From NCBI RefSeq assembly GCF_034347405.1, contig NZ_CP133778.1, positions 4,532,501 to 4,596,500 of the forward strand: a stretch of DNA of 64,000 nucleotides, given 5' to 3'. Positions within the stretch are counted from its first letter, which is position 1. Every line of letters begins with the position of its first letter. Below are positions 8,898-17,433 of the stretch, piece by piece. The notes beneath the pieces are model-generated. The model searched no databases and was not told the origin of the DNA. It saw nothing but the letters and a program-made list of their open reading frames with translations. The position numbers were made by a program, and so were the translations under genes. Source of the stretch: Pseudomonas sp. CCC3.1. GTDB taxonomy: Bacteria; Pseudomonadota; Gammaproteobacteria; Pseudomonadales; Pseudomonadaceae.

Positions 8898-9851
8898 ATG
8901 TATGACTGGCTGAACGCCCTGCCAAAAGCAGAACTGCACCTGCACCTTGAAGGCTCCCTGGAGCCCGAACTGCTGTTCTCACTGGCCGAGCGCAACAAAA
9001 TCGCCTTGCCTTGGAATGATGTTGAAACCTTGCGCAAAGCGTATGCCTTCAACAACCTGCAAGAGTTCCTCGACCTCTATTACAAGGGCGCGGACGTCCT
9101 GCGCACGTCTCAGGACTTCTACGACCTGACCTGGGCTTACCTGTTGCGTTGCAAGGCACAGAACGTCATTCACACCGAACCCTTCTTCGATCCGCAAACC
9201 CACACCGACCGCGGTGTGCCTTTTGAAGTGGTACTGAATGGCATCGCCGCTGCACTCAAAGACGGCGAACAGCAACTGGGTATCACCAGCGGCTTGATCC
9301 TGAGCTTCCTGCGCCACTTGAGCGAAGATGAAGCACAAAAAACCCTCGACCAGGCACTGCCATTTCGCGATGCCTTTGTCGCCGTTGGGCTGGACAGCTC
9401 AGAAATGGGCCACCCGCCGAGCAAGTTCCAGCGAGTGTTTGACCGCGCCCGTCACGAAGGTTTTCTGACCGTGGCCCACGCTGGCGAAGAAGGCCCGCCG
9501 GAGTACATCTGGGAAGCCATCGATCTGCTGAAAATCCAGCGCATCGACCACGGTGTGCGCGCGATTGAAGACGAGCGTTTGATGCAGCGCATCATCGACG
9601 AGCAAATCCCGCTGACCGTCTGCCCGCTGTCCAACACCAAACTGTGCGTGTTTGATCACATGTCGCAACACAACATTCTCGACATGCTTGAGCGCGGCGT
9701 GAAAGTCACCGTCAACTCCGACGACCCGGCCTACTTCGGCGGCTACGTGACCGAGAACTTCCACGCGCTGTACACCGATCTGGGCATGACCCAGGATCAA
9801 GCCAAGCGCCTGGCGCAAAACAGCCTGGACGCACGGCTGGTCAAACCGTAA
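8898..9851 (+). CDS. Adenine deaminase (adenosine deaminase superfamily)
   Basis: Zinc hydrolase of 317 residues that converts adenine to hypoxanthine. The adenosine-deaminase fold motifs are present: ELHLHLEGS (zinc histidines, about residue 12), VAHAGEEG (about 190), a zinc His in QRIDHGVRA and SDDPAYFGG. The AHAGEEGPPEY loop and overall similarity to PA0148 of P. aeruginosa, which deaminates adenine, favour adenine over adenosine as substrate. The ATG at 8898 begins MYDWLNALPKAELHLH as in that protein; an upstream in-frame ATG at 8883 is less likely. It is monocistronic and ends at a REP hairpin. Confidence 0.88.
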   Translation: MYDWLNALPKAELHLHLEGSLEPELLFSLAERNKIALPWNDVETLRKAYAFNNLQEFLDLYYKGADVLRTSQDFYDLTWAYLLRCKAQNVIHTEPFFDPQTHTDRGVPFEVVLNGIAAALKDGEQQLGITSGLILSFLRHLSEDEAQKTLDQALPFRDAFVAVGLDSSEMGHPPSKFQRVFDRARHEGFLTVAHAGEEGPPEYIWEAIDLLKIQRIDHGVRAIEDERLMQRIIDEQIPLTVCPLSNTKLCVFDHMSQHNILDMLERGVKVTVNSDDPAYFGGYVTENFHALYTDLGMTQDQAKRLAQNSLDARLVKP

Positions 9852-9865
9852 ACCCCACCTGCCTT

Positions 9866-9937
9866 CTGTGGGAGCGGGCTTGTCTCGCGATCTTTTAAAA
9901 GATCAAAAGATCGCGAGACAAGCTCGCTCCTACACAG
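9866..9937. repeat. REP-type palindrome (GTGGGAGCGGGCTTG family)
   Basis: Inverted repeat of about 32-bp imperfect arms, CTGTGGGAGCGGGCTTGTCT... against ...AGCTCGCTCCTACACAG, centred on a TTTTAAAAGATC loop. It occupies the gap between the converging adenine deaminase and LysR genes. Relatives are at 13583, 45971 and 59139. Confidence 0.85.
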
Positions 9938-9939
9938 GG

Positions 9940-10857
9940 TCAACGTTTCAACGGGTACAAATGGCTCAACCCTGCACACCGTTCACTCAACATGTCGCGC
10001 AGCAGCTTTACCGGCTTGCTCAACTGCGCTCGATGGCTGCACAGCATATTCAAGGGCGCCCGCTCGCACCTCAGTTCGGGCAATAGCACCTTCAGCCTCC
10101 CCGCCGTCACATCCCCCGCCACGTCCAGCCAGGACTTGTAAGCAATTCCAGCCCCGGCAATCGCCCACAGACGTACCACATCAGCATCATCACTAAAACG
10201 ATCACCGCTGACCGTCAGCCCTAACTCACGTTTGCCGTCATCAAACTGCCAATAGTCGTGAACCCGCGTACCCAGCATGTACAACAGGCAATTATGTTGC
10301 AGCAAGTGTTCCAACTGACGAGGCTCGCCCCTGCGGGCCAAGTAATCAGGCGACGCACACAGCACTCGCCGATTATCGGCGGCCACCGGTAGCGCAACCA
10401 GACTGGAATCTTCCGGTTCGCCATAGCGCAGGGCAATGTCCACCGGCTGGCGAAACAAATCGGCAATCCGGTCGCCCAATAACAGCCGCACGGTCAACTG
10501 CGGATGCGCGCGCTGGAACTCATCCAGCCATGGCAGTAACAGATTGCGTCCAAAGTCCGACGGGGCCGAAAGCTGCAACACACCGCTCACCTGATCTTGT
10601 CCACGGGCTAAAAGGCGTCGTCCTTCATCAAGGCTGCTCAAGGCCGTACGCGCATAGTCGAGAAACCCCTGCCCCTCTGCCGTCAGGCGCAAGCTGCGAG
10701 TGGAACGCGCCAACAATCGGGCCCCCAACTGCGCCTCTATCCGTTTGAGCGCGGCACTCGCCACAGCGGGCGACATGTCCATCACCCGCGCGGCCGCCGA
10801 CAAGCTGCCCAAATCAGCGGCGCGAACAAACAATTGCAGGTCATCGAAACGCAGCAT
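9940..10857 (-). CDS. LysR-family transcriptional regulator
   Basis: Regulator of 305 residues with the LysR helix-turn-helix at about 3-62 (SLSAAARVMDMSPAVASAALKRIEAQLG) and a substrate-binding-like effector domain (about 90-290) of the DmlR/AaeR-like type (SAPSDFGRNLLLPWLDEF). It is divergent from the zinc-type alcohol dehydrogenase gene with 124 bp between the starts, so that gene is its most likely target. The effector is unknown. Confidence 0.88.
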   Translation of the reverse strand: MLRFDDLQLFVRAADLGSLSAAARVMDMSPAVASAALKRIEAQLGARLLARSTRSLRLTAEGQGFLDYARTALSSLDEGRRLLARGQDQVSGVLQLSAPSDFGRNLLLPWLDEFQRAHPQLTVRLLLGDRIADLFRQPVDIALRYGEPEDSSLVALPVAADNRRVLCASPDYLARRGEPRQLEHLLQHNCLLYMLGTRVHDYWQFDDGKRELGLTVSGDRFSDDADVVRLWAIAGAGIAYKSWLDVAGDVTAGRLKVLLPELRCERAPLNMLCSHRAQLSKPVKLLRDMLSERCAGLSHLYPLKR

Positions 10858-10981
10858 CCAGAGCTCATCCTCGCCATTATCAAAATATTATTGAAAGAGA
10901 CTGCTGTTTTAGCCGGTTTTATCGCCCTGTGAAATGGTTAATCATCGCCTCACTTTCGTACTCACATTTAGGACTTGCCCC

Positions 10982-11995
10982 ATGAAAGCTATCGCCTACT
11001 ACCAGTCGCTGCCGATTCAAGACCCTAATGCCCTGCAAGACATCGAGCTGCCCGAGCCCGTGGCTGGCCCACGTGACCTGCTGGTGGAGGTCAAAGCTAT
11101 TTCTGTGAACCCGGTGGACACCAAAGTCCGGCAAAACGTGCAGCCCGAAGCCGGTGCCGCCAAAGTGCTGGGCTGGGATGTGGCGGGTGTGGTCAAGGCC
11201 GTCGGCAGTGAGGTCAGCCTGTTCAAGGTGGGCGACAAGGTTTTTTACGCGGGCTCCATCGCCCGCGCGGGTGGCAACAGCGAGCTTCACGTGGTGGATG
11301 AGCGCATTGTCGGGCACATGCCCAAGAGCCTGGGTTTCGCCGAAGCCGCGGCGCTGCCCCTGACCGCCATCACCGCCTGGGAACTGCTGTTTGAACGCCT
11401 GGGTATCAAAGAAGGTAGAAACGATGAGCAACAAAGCCTGCTGATTGTCGGCGCGGCAGGCGGCGTCGGCTCCATCCTGACCCAACTGGCCAGCCAGTTG
11501 ACCGCGCTCAAGGTGATTGGCAGTGCCTCACGCCCCGAAACTCAAGACTGGGTACGCGAGCTGGGGGCCGATGTCGTCGTCGATCATGCGCAACCCTTGA
11601 GCGAAGAACTCAAGCGCCAAGGCATGAGTGCAGTCACTCACGTCGCCAGCCTGACCCAAACCGATCAGCACCTGGACCAACTGGTCGAAGCCCTTGCGCC
11701 ACAAGGCAAGCTAGCATTGATCGACGACCCTAAAGCCCTCGACATCACCAAGCTCAAGCGCAAAAGCCTGTCGCTGCACTGGGAGTTCATGTACACCCGC
11801 TCACTGTTCGAAACCCCGGACATGATCGAGCAACACACCCTGTTGAACCGGGTGGCCGAACTGATTGATGCAGGCACATTGCGCACCACCGTGGGTGAGC
11901 ACTTTGGCACCATCAATGCCGCTAACCTGCGCCGCGCACATGCGCTGCTCGAAAGTGGCAAGTCCAAGGGCAAAATCGTCCTTGAAGGGTTCTGA
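10982..11995 (+). CDS. Zinc-type alcohol dehydrogenase-like oxidoreductase (MDR family)
   Basis: Medium-chain dehydrogenase/reductase of 337 residues. It has the GroES-like N-terminal domain (VKAISVNPVDTKVRQ) and an NADPH-binding Rossmann domain (LLIVGAAGGVGSILTQLA, about 150-167). It lacks the zinc-binding cysteines of true alcohol dehydrogenases, as do ZADH/quinone-oxidoreductase relatives that reduce quinones or enones. The ATG at 10982 has AGGA nine bases upstream; the extended frame from 10934 is not supported. Divergent from the LysR gene. Confidence 0.88.
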   Translation: MKAIAYYQSLPIQDPNALQDIELPEPVAGPRDLLVEVKAISVNPVDTKVRQNVQPEAGAAKVLGWDVAGVVKAVGSEVSLFKVGDKVFYAGSIARAGGNSELHVVDERIVGHMPKSLGFAEAAALPLTAITAWELLFERLGIKEGRNDEQQSLLIVGAAGGVGSILTQLASQLTALKVIGSASRPETQDWVRELGADVVVDHAQPLSEELKRQGMSAVTHVASLTQTDQHLDQLVEALAPQGKLALIDDPKALDITKLKRKSLSLHWEFMYTRSLFETPDMIEQHTLLNRVAELIDAGTLRTTVGEHFGTINAANLRRAHALLESGKSKGKIVLEGF

Positions 11996-12117
11996 GTCAT
12001 GCGGCGGGGACTGAAACGGCCAATTTATAACCGTCAGTCAGAGACTTGATGTCCGTCATCTTCCTCAACGTTTTCGGGCATACACTGGCCACCTTTGCCA
12101 ACCAAAGGAGGCCAGAA

Positions 12118-12288
12118 ATGAAAATCCTGATAAAAGCGTTAGCAAGATCCCGTGACTGCCAATGGCAGGTTCAAATCGACCAGCAAGCCGTGAATTTTCG
12201 CAGCGAAGCCGAGGCCAAAGCCTTTGTGGATAAACTGCAATCACGCTTGCAAGCCCCGCACACATTGCCCGAACGCTTGGTGGGGTAA
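12118..12288 (+). CDS. Small conserved-looking protein of unknown function
   Basis: 56-residue protein starting MKILIKALARSRDCQWQVQ, with a strong ribosome site AAAGGAGG seven bases before the ATG at 12118. A longer frame from 12046 exists but would place that site inside the gene. The sequence is mixed alpha/beta in character with a FRSEAEAKAFVDKLQSRL helix. No domain is recognised. It ends one base before the stop of the convergent Bcr/CflA gene. Confidence 0.6.
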   Translation: MKILIKALARSRDCQWQVQIDQQAVNFRSEAEAKAFVDKLQSRLQAPHTLPERLVG

Positions 12289-12289
12289 C

Positions 12290-13486
12290 TCAGACAGCGT
12301 CTTGAGCGGCGATCCGCGCGGTGTATAAACGGCGGGTCGCCATTCCGATTGCCACTGCCAGAATCCCGCACAAGGTGATGACCATCGCCATGGGCATCGC
12401 ACTGCCATCGTGCAACACGCCCACCAATGAGGCCGCCCCGGCAGCGACGCTGAATTGCAAAAAGCCCAACATCGCTGAAGCACTCCCCGCTCGCGCGCCC
12501 TGCCCGTTCATGGCACACGCCGAGGCGTTAGGGATAATGCACCCCAAACTGGCGATACACACAAACAACGGAATCAGCAACGGCCACAACTGCTCGGTGT
12601 GCAAGGCGCTAATGCCCAGCAACGCAAGGCCCGCCGCCAGATACACCCACACGGTGCGCGCCAGCAAAAAGCCTGGTTCGCGCTTGGCCAGCAAACGAGC
12701 GTTCAACTGAGCGACCAAAATAAAGCCTGCCGCGTTGCTGCCAAACAGCCAGCCATAGTGTTCAGCGGGCACGCCGTAGAGTTTGATAAATACGAAAGGT
12801 GAACCGGCGATGTAGGCAAACATCCCGGCCATTGCGATCCCCCCGGTCAGTGCATGTCCCAGAAATTCGCGATCCTTGAGCAAACGGCCATATTGGCGCA
12901 GCGCACCCGACAACGGTTGGCGCGGAACGTTGGCCGGTAAGCTTTCCGGCAAACCCAGCGCCACGGCCAAGGCCGCCAGCGCGCTGAAGCCGGTCAGCAC
13001 GATAAAAATCGACTGCCAGCCGTACACATTTACCAACAGGCCGCCCAGCATTGGCGCCAAGATCGGTGCCAGCCCCATCACCAGCATCAGCTGTGAAAAC
13101 ACCTTGGCCGACCCCACCGCGTCGCACTTGTCACTGACAATCGCCCGCGATAGCACCATTCCGGCGCAACCGCCCAGCGCCTGGACAAAGCGCGCACCGA
13201 TCAGCCACTCAAGGGTGGGAGCAAAGGCACAGGCAAAGGAACCCAGCGTAAACAGACCCACGCCAACCAGCAGTGGCACCCGTCGACCAAAACGGTCAGC
13301 AATCGGGCCATACACCAGTTGGCCGATGGACAAGCCCAGAAAGTAGACCGCGAGCGTGAGTTGAATGTGCTTCTCATCAGTGGCAAAGGCTTGAGCCATC
13401 GCCGGAAAGCCTGGCAAGTAGAAGTCGATCGCCAGGGGACCAAAAGCGCTGAGAGCGCCCAGAATCAGGATTGTTCTAACGTTCAT
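12290..13486 (-). CDS. Bcr/CflA family multidrug efflux transporter
   Basis: MFS drug:H+ antiporter of 398 residues with 12 predicted helices. The start ILGALSAFGPLAIDFYLPGFPAMA and the loop LVYGPIADRFGRRVPLLVGVGLF are the family signature motif A region; GARFVQALGGCAGMVLSRAIVSD is motif C-like. Relatives export bicyclomycin, chloramphenicol or sulfonamides, and L-cysteine in some cases; the real substrate is unknown. It is single, between a small gene and a REP hairpin. Confidence 0.9.
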   Translation of the reverse strand: MNVRTILILGALSAFGPLAIDFYLPGFPAMAQAFATDEKHIQLTLAVYFLGLSIGQLVYGPIADRFGRRVPLLVGVGLFTLGSFACAFAPTLEWLIGARFVQALGGCAGMVLSRAIVSDKCDAVGSAKVFSQLMLVMGLAPILAPMLGGLLVNVYGWQSIFIVLTGFSALAALAVALGLPESLPANVPRQPLSGALRQYGRLLKDREFLGHALTGGIAMAGMFAYIAGSPFVFIKLYGVPAEHYGWLFGSNAAGFILVAQLNARLLAKREPGFLLARTVWVYLAAGLALLGISALHTEQLWPLLIPLFVCIASLGCIIPNASACAMNGQGARAGSASAMLGFLQFSVAAGAASLVGVLHDGSAMPMAMVITLCGILAVAIGMATRRLYTARIAAQDAV

Positions 13487-13582
13487 CAGGTATCCAAATC
13501 GAAGTGCGATTAGCGCAGCCCGATAGTCTAGCCGTGGTTGCAGACGTTGAACATAAAGATAGCGAGCTAGCTAATAAAACCT

Positions 13583-13645
13583 CTGTAGGAGCGAGCTTGC
13601 CTCGCGATCTTTTGATCTCTAAAAAGATCGCGAGACAAGCTACAG
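13583..13645. repeat. REP-type palindrome (GTAGGAGCGAGCTTG family)
   Basis: Inverted repeat with arms CTGTAGGAGCGAGCTTGCCT and the partly shortened AGACAAGCTACAG; the middle AAGATCGCGAG / CTCGCGATCTTTT arm pairs well. It lies between the copZ stop and the Bcr/CflA start region and shares its core with the copies at 9866 and 59139. Confidence 0.8.
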
Positions 13646-13654
13646 TATTTTGCG

Positions 13655-13855
13655 TCAAGCCTTGGCGAGCACTTCAAAACCGGCACCTTCAATCGCACCG
13701 ACGATGTCTTTTGCAGCCAGCGCGCTTTCAACCTTAACGGTCTTGGTCGCGAGATCGACGTCTACAGTCGAGTCAGGATCAATGCGCTTAATCGCGTTAG
13801 TCACACCCCGTACACAACCGCCACAGGTCATTCCATCCACTTTAAAAGTCTGCAT
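13655..13855 (-). CDS. copZ: CopZ-like copper chaperone
   Basis: 66-residue heavy-metal-associated domain with the Cu(I)-binding motif MTCGGC at residues 8-13 (MQTFKVDGMTCGGCVRG) and the ferredoxin-like end AIEGAGFEVLAKA. It delivers Cu(I) in the cytosol to the efflux ATPase CopA. The ATG at 13855 follows GGAGG five to nine bases upstream; the longer frame to 13894 overlaps the CueR operator and is rejected. A MerR-type promoter directly upstream (13886-13916) and the nearby copA and cueR support the role. Confidence 0.93.
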   Translation of the reverse strand: MQTFKVDGMTCGGCVRGVTNAIKRIDPDSTVDVDLATKTVKVESALAAKDIVGAIEGAGFEVLAKA

Positions 13856-13885
13856 GATGAAGCCTCCTTTGTTTGAGATGGCTGC

Positions 13886-13916
13886 AGCATTCACCTTGCC
13901 ATCGTGGCAAGGTCAA
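13886..13916 (-). promoter_or_regulatory. CueR-type promoter of copZ
   Basis: A perfect palindrome spans 13893-13913, with arms ACCTTGCCA and TGGCAAGGT around TCG. It sits inside a 19-bp spacer between -35 TTGACC (13911-13916, minus strand) and -10 AATGCT (13886-13891). The over-long 19-bp spacer with an embedded dyad is the hallmark of MerR-family activators such as CueR. Confidence 0.8.
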
Positions 13917-14002
13917 GCCCCTTGTTGCGTCAACACGCTGGCAATCTGAACCTTGCTCGGCCAAGCTGAATGCCTTGTGATTTGAAAACAGGGTACCGAG
14001 CC

Positions 14003-14383
14003 ATGCGCAGGTCCGTTTTGAGCCTAGTCAGTCTTCTAAGTCTCGCCAGCTTGCCGTTATGGGCACATGCCGATCAGGACTATGGCGTGCTGATCATTTC
14101 GCGCGAGCGACTGGAAGTCCCCACTCACTGCGAGATCGGGGTGTACATCGATGACCAACTGGCCGGCCGATTGTTTCAAGAACAGGCGCAGTCCTTCAAT
14201 TTGCCACCCTCCACTGTCGACATCCGCCTCAAGCTACTGCCCGGACAAGCGCCCGGCTGCTTGCCCGGCATGCTGGTGCCGCCCGCACAGGCATTCACGC
14301 TAAAAGCCGGTGATGTGCGCAAATACCGGATCGCCCTCGGCAAAGACGGCATGTACCTCAAACCCGCCACACTGGAATATTGA
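14003..14383 (+). CDS. Exported protein of unknown function in the copper locus
   Basis: 126-residue protein with a clear Sec signal peptide (MRRSVLSLVSLLSLASLPLWAHA, cleavage after AHA about residue 23). The mature part is probably all-beta and has two cysteines about 50 residues apart (THCEIGV and PGCLPG), perhaps a periplasmic disulfide. It lacks Met- or His-rich copper motifs. The start at 14003 is chosen because it gives an intact signal peptide and has AGGG nine bases before it. It sits between copZ and copA and points to copA, but a CueR promoter lies after it. Role unknown. Confidence 0.7.
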   Translation: MRRSVLSLVSLLSLASLPLWAHADQDYGVLIISRERLEVPTHCEIGVYIDDQLAGRLFQEQAQSFNLPPSTVDIRLKLLPGQAPGCLPGMLVPPAQAFTLKAGDVRKYRIALGKDGMYLKPATLEY

Positions 14384-14422
14384 ACTCACGCCGAGCGCAC
14401 CAATAAAGCACAGCAAGAAGCC

Positions 14423-14453
14423 TTGACCTTGCCATGGGGTCAAGGTCGATTCT
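14423..14453 (+). promoter_or_regulatory. CueR-type promoter of copA
   Basis: -35 TTGACC (14423-14428), 19-bp spacer carrying the inverted repeat GACCTTG / CAAGGTC (14425-14431 and 14441-14447), and -10 GATTCT (14448-14453). It matches the copZ promoter in spacing and half-site. The copA ribosome site starts 18 bp after the -10. Confidence 0.78.
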
Positions 14454-14485
14454 ATGGACAGATAACTTCTTGAGGAGGACTGCTC

Positions 14486-16873
14486 GTGCTCACCCAATTC
14501 GACCTGCCGATTGACGGCATGACGTGCGCCAGCTGTGCTGGGCGCGTCGAAAAAGCCCTGGCCAACGTCCCGGGGGTCAGCTCGGTCAGCGTCAATCTGG
14601 CAACCGAACAGGCGCGTGTCCAAGCCCCTGCGCAGAGTTTGCCCGCACTGGTCCAAGCCGTGCAGCAAGCAGGCTACAGCGTCCCGGCACAGAGTCTGGA
14701 ACTCGATATCAGCGGCATGACCTGCGCCTCTTGCGCCGGGCGTGTCGAAAAAGCCTTGGCCAACGTCGCAGGCGTCGAACGTGCCAGCGTCAACCTGGCC
14801 AGCGAGCGCGCCCATGTCGAACTGCTCGGCCAGATCGATCCGAACCTGCTGATCGACGCCGTCAGTCAGGCGGGCTATAGCGCCAGCCTGCACCAGGCGC
14901 AAAACCCGCAAGCACTGCAAGACGATCAGAAAAAGCGCCTGCGTCGCGAGCGTTGGTCGCTGATTCTGGCCATCGTGCTGGCGTTGCCGCTGGTTCTGCC
15001 AATGCTGCTCATGCCGTTGGGTATTCACTGGATGCTGCCCGCGTGGGCACAGTTTGTACTCGCCACGCCGGTGCAGTTCATTTTGGGTGCACGCTTCTAT
15101 ATAGCCGCATGGAAAGCCGTCAAGGCCGGCGCTGGCAACATGGACCTGCTGGTCGCCCTCGGCACCAGCGCTGGCTACGGCCTGAGTCTGTACGAGTGGG
15201 CCATCGCCGCGCCGGGCAGCACACCGCATCTGTATTTCGAAGCATCGGCCGTCGTCATCGCCTTGGTACTGCTGGGCAAATACCTCGAAAGCCGCGCCAA
15301 ACGTCAGACCGCCAGCGCCATTCGAGCCCTTGAAGCCTTGCGCCCTGAACGCGCATTGCGGGTGATCGACGGTCAGGAACAAGACGTCGCCATCAGCGAC
15401 TTGCGCCTCAATGATTGGGTGCTGGTCAAACCCGGCGAGCGTTTCCCTGTGGATGGCGAAGTGATCGACGGCCAAAGCCACGCCGACGAAGCCCTGATCA
15501 GCGGCGAAAGTCTGCCCGTGCCCAAACAGCCTGGGGATAAAGTCACCGGCGGCGCCATTAACGGCGAAGGCCGCCTGGTGATCAGAACCCTGGCTCTGGG
15601 CACAGAAACCGTATTAGCGCGCATCATTCGCTTGGTCGAAGACGCTCAGGCCGGGAAAGCACCGATCCAGAAACTGGTGGATAAAGTCAGTCAGGTCTTC
15701 GTCCCGGTCGTGCTCTTGATCGCTCTCGCCACCCTGCTCGGCTGGTGGTTCTATGGCGCGCCGATCGAGACCGCACTGATCAACGCCGTGGCCGTATTGG
15801 TCATCGCTTGCCCGTGTGCGCTGGGGTTGGCAACACCCACTGCAATCATGGCCGGGACCGGCGTGGCCGCACGCTACGGCATTCTGATCAAAGACGCCGA
15901 AGCCCTCGAACGGGCTCACGAAGTCAGCGCTGTGGTCTTCGATAAAACCGGCACCTTAACTTCGGGCAGCCCGCAAATTGCCCACTTCAGTGCGCTGGAT
16001 GGCGACGAAGCCAGCCTGCTGCAAACCGCCGCAGCCTTGCAACGTGGCAGCGAACACCCGCTGGCCAAAGCCGTACTTGACGCCTGCGCCGCCCGTCACC
16101 TGAATGTGCCGGATGTCACGGACAGCCAATCACTCACAGGCCGGGGTATTGCAGGGACGCTGGAGGGCCGTCGCCTGGCCTTGGGCAATCGCCGCTTGCT
16201 GGATGAAACGGGGCTCAACCCTGGTTCATTGGCTGAGTCCGCAGCCGCCTGGGAAAACGAAGGCCGCACTTTGTCGTGGTTGATCGAGCAAAGCCCGCAG
16301 ACTCGCGTGCTAGGGCTGTTTGCCTTTGGTGACACGCTCAAAACAGGGGCGCAGTCGGCGATTCAGCAACTCACTGCGCGCCATATCAGCACTCACCTGC
16401 TGACCGGCGATAACCGCGGCAGCGCACGCGTGGTGGCCGAGGCGCTGGGCATTGCCGATGTGCACGCCGAAGTGCTGCCCGCCGACAAGGCGGCCACTGT
16501 GGCCGAACTGAAAAAAACCGGCGTGGTGGCCATGGTCGGAGACGGCATCAACGACGCCCCGGCCCTGGCAGCGGCCGACATTGGCATCGCCATGGGCGGC
16601 GGCACTGACGTGGCCATGCACGCCGCCGGCATCACCCTGATGCGCGGTGACCCGCGACTGGTGCCCGCGGCCTTGGAAATCAGCCGTAAAACCTACGCTA
16701 AAATCCGCCAAAACCTGTTCTGGGCCTTTGTCTACAACGTGATCGGGATTCCGTTGGCGGCCTTTGGCTTTTTGAACCCGGTGCTGGCAGGCGCGGCCAT
16801 GGCATTCTCCAGCGTCAGCGTGGTCAGCAACGCATTGTTACTGAAGTTCTGGAAACCCAAAGACCTTGAGTAG
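14486..16873 (+). CDS. copA: Cu(I)-exporting P1B-type ATPase
   Basis: Inner-membrane copper pump of 795 residues. It has two N-terminal metal-binding domains with CASC motifs (C14/C17 and C80/C83), then eight helices, the transport-site CPC motif in IACPCALGLATP (about 441-443), phosphorylated Asp in DKTGT (about 486), SEHPLAKAV and GDGINDAP. The GTG start at 14486 has GAGGAGG seven bases upstream. It exports Cu(I) from cytosol to periplasm. It is preceded by a CueR-type promoter, and its stop codon overlaps the ribosome site of cueR, so the two form an operon. Confidence 0.96.
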   Translation: MLTQFDLPIDGMTCASCAGRVEKALANVPGVSSVSVNLATEQARVQAPAQSLPALVQAVQQAGYSVPAQSLELDISGMTCASCAGRVEKALANVAGVERASVNLASERAHVELLGQIDPNLLIDAVSQAGYSASLHQAQNPQALQDDQKKRLRRERWSLILAIVLALPLVLPMLLMPLGIHWMLPAWAQFVLATPVQFILGARFYIAAWKAVKAGAGNMDLLVALGTSAGYGLSLYEWAIAAPGSTPHLYFEASAVVIALVLLGKYLESRAKRQTASAIRALEALRPERALRVIDGQEQDVAISDLRLNDWVLVKPGERFPVDGEVIDGQSHADEALISGESLPVPKQPGDKVTGGAINGEGRLVIRTLALGTETVLARIIRLVEDAQAGKAPIQKLVDKVSQVFVPVVLLIALATLLGWWFYGAPIETALINAVAVLVIACPCALGLATPTAIMAGTGVAARYGILIKDAEALERAHEVSAVVFDKTGTLTSGSPQIAHFSALDGDEASLLQTAAALQRGSEHPLAKAVLDACAARHLNVPDVTDSQSLTGRGIAGTLEGRRLALGNRRLLDETGLNPGSLAESAAAWENEGRTLSWLIEQSPQTRVLGLFAFGDTLKTGAQSAIQQLTARHISTHLLTGDNRGSARVVAEALGIADVHAEVLPADKAATVAELKKTGVVAMVGDGINDAPALAAADIGIAMGGGTDVAMHAAGITLMRGDPRLVPAALEISRKTYAKIRQNLFWAFVYNVIGIPLAAFGFLNPVLAGAAMAFSSVSVVSNALLLKFWKPKDLE

Positions 16874-16885
16874 GAGGCAACTGTC

Positions 16886-17299
16886 ATGAATATCGGCCAG
16901 GCCGCCAAACACAGTGGCCTGAGCGCCAAAATGATTCGTTACTACGAGTCCATTGGCCTGCTCAAACCCGCCCACCGCAGCGACAGCGGCTACCGCCTGT
17001 ACAGCGACGACGACCTGCACACGCTGGCGTTTATCAAACGCTCGCGGGACCTGGGGTTTTCATTGGAAGAGGTCGGCAAGTTGCTGACCTTATGGCAAGA
17101 CCGCCAACGCGCCAGCGGCGATGTGAAAGCCCTGGCGCGCCAGCACATCGACGCACTGAATCAAAAGATTCTTGAACTGAGCAGCCTGCGCGACACCTTG
17201 CAAGTATTGGTAGAAAGCTGCCAAGGCGACCATCGCCCCGACTGCCCAATCCTCAAGGACCTGGAGTCAGGAACCTGTTGTAACCCCGTAAACCCGTAA
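16886..17299 (+). CDS. cueR: Copper-responsive MerR-family activator
   Basis: 137-residue MerR protein: winged helix-turn-helix (1-70, MNIGQAAKHSGLSAKMIRYYESIGLL), dimerisation helix and C-terminal metal loop. Two cysteines at 112 and 120 (CQGDHRPDC) have the spacing used by CueR to bind Cu(I), and a further CC pair lies near the end. It follows copA by 12 bp (ribosome site TAGGAGG) and should activate the two 19-bp-spacer promoters of this locus. Confidence 0.93.
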   Translation: MNIGQAAKHSGLSAKMIRYYESIGLLKPAHRSDSGYRLYSDDDLHTLAFIKRSRDLGFSLEEVGKLLTLWQDRQRASGDVKALARQHIDALNQKILELSSLRDTLQVLVESCQGDHRPDCPILKDLESGTCCNPVNP

Positions 17300-17303
17300 C
17301 CCC

Positions 17304-17405
17304 GTAGTCGCTGCCGAGGCACGAAGGCTGCGATGGGATTTGAAGCAACCTTGTGCGAAGGCCCGGCCGACCTTATCGCAGCCTACGTGCCTCGGCAGCG
17401 ACTAC
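17304..17405. repeat. Palindromic intergenic repeat (GTAGYCGCTGCCG family)
   Basis: 102-bp imperfect inverted repeat: arms GTAGTCGCTGCCGAGGCAC and TGCCTCGGCAGCGACTAC, with inner GCTGCGAT / ATCGCAGC arms. It lies at the converging 3' ends of cueR and the TauE/SafE gene. Same family as 52441-52532 and 61901-62001. Confidence 0.8.
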
Positions 17406-17433
17406 AAGGAGTTGAAGGGTCACAGGTATGGGA

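Noticed and set aside
14300..15481. 393-codon minus-strand frame opposite copA
   Set aside because: Lies against the metal-binding domains and membrane segments of copA; composition is the usual antisense type and no ribosome site is seen.
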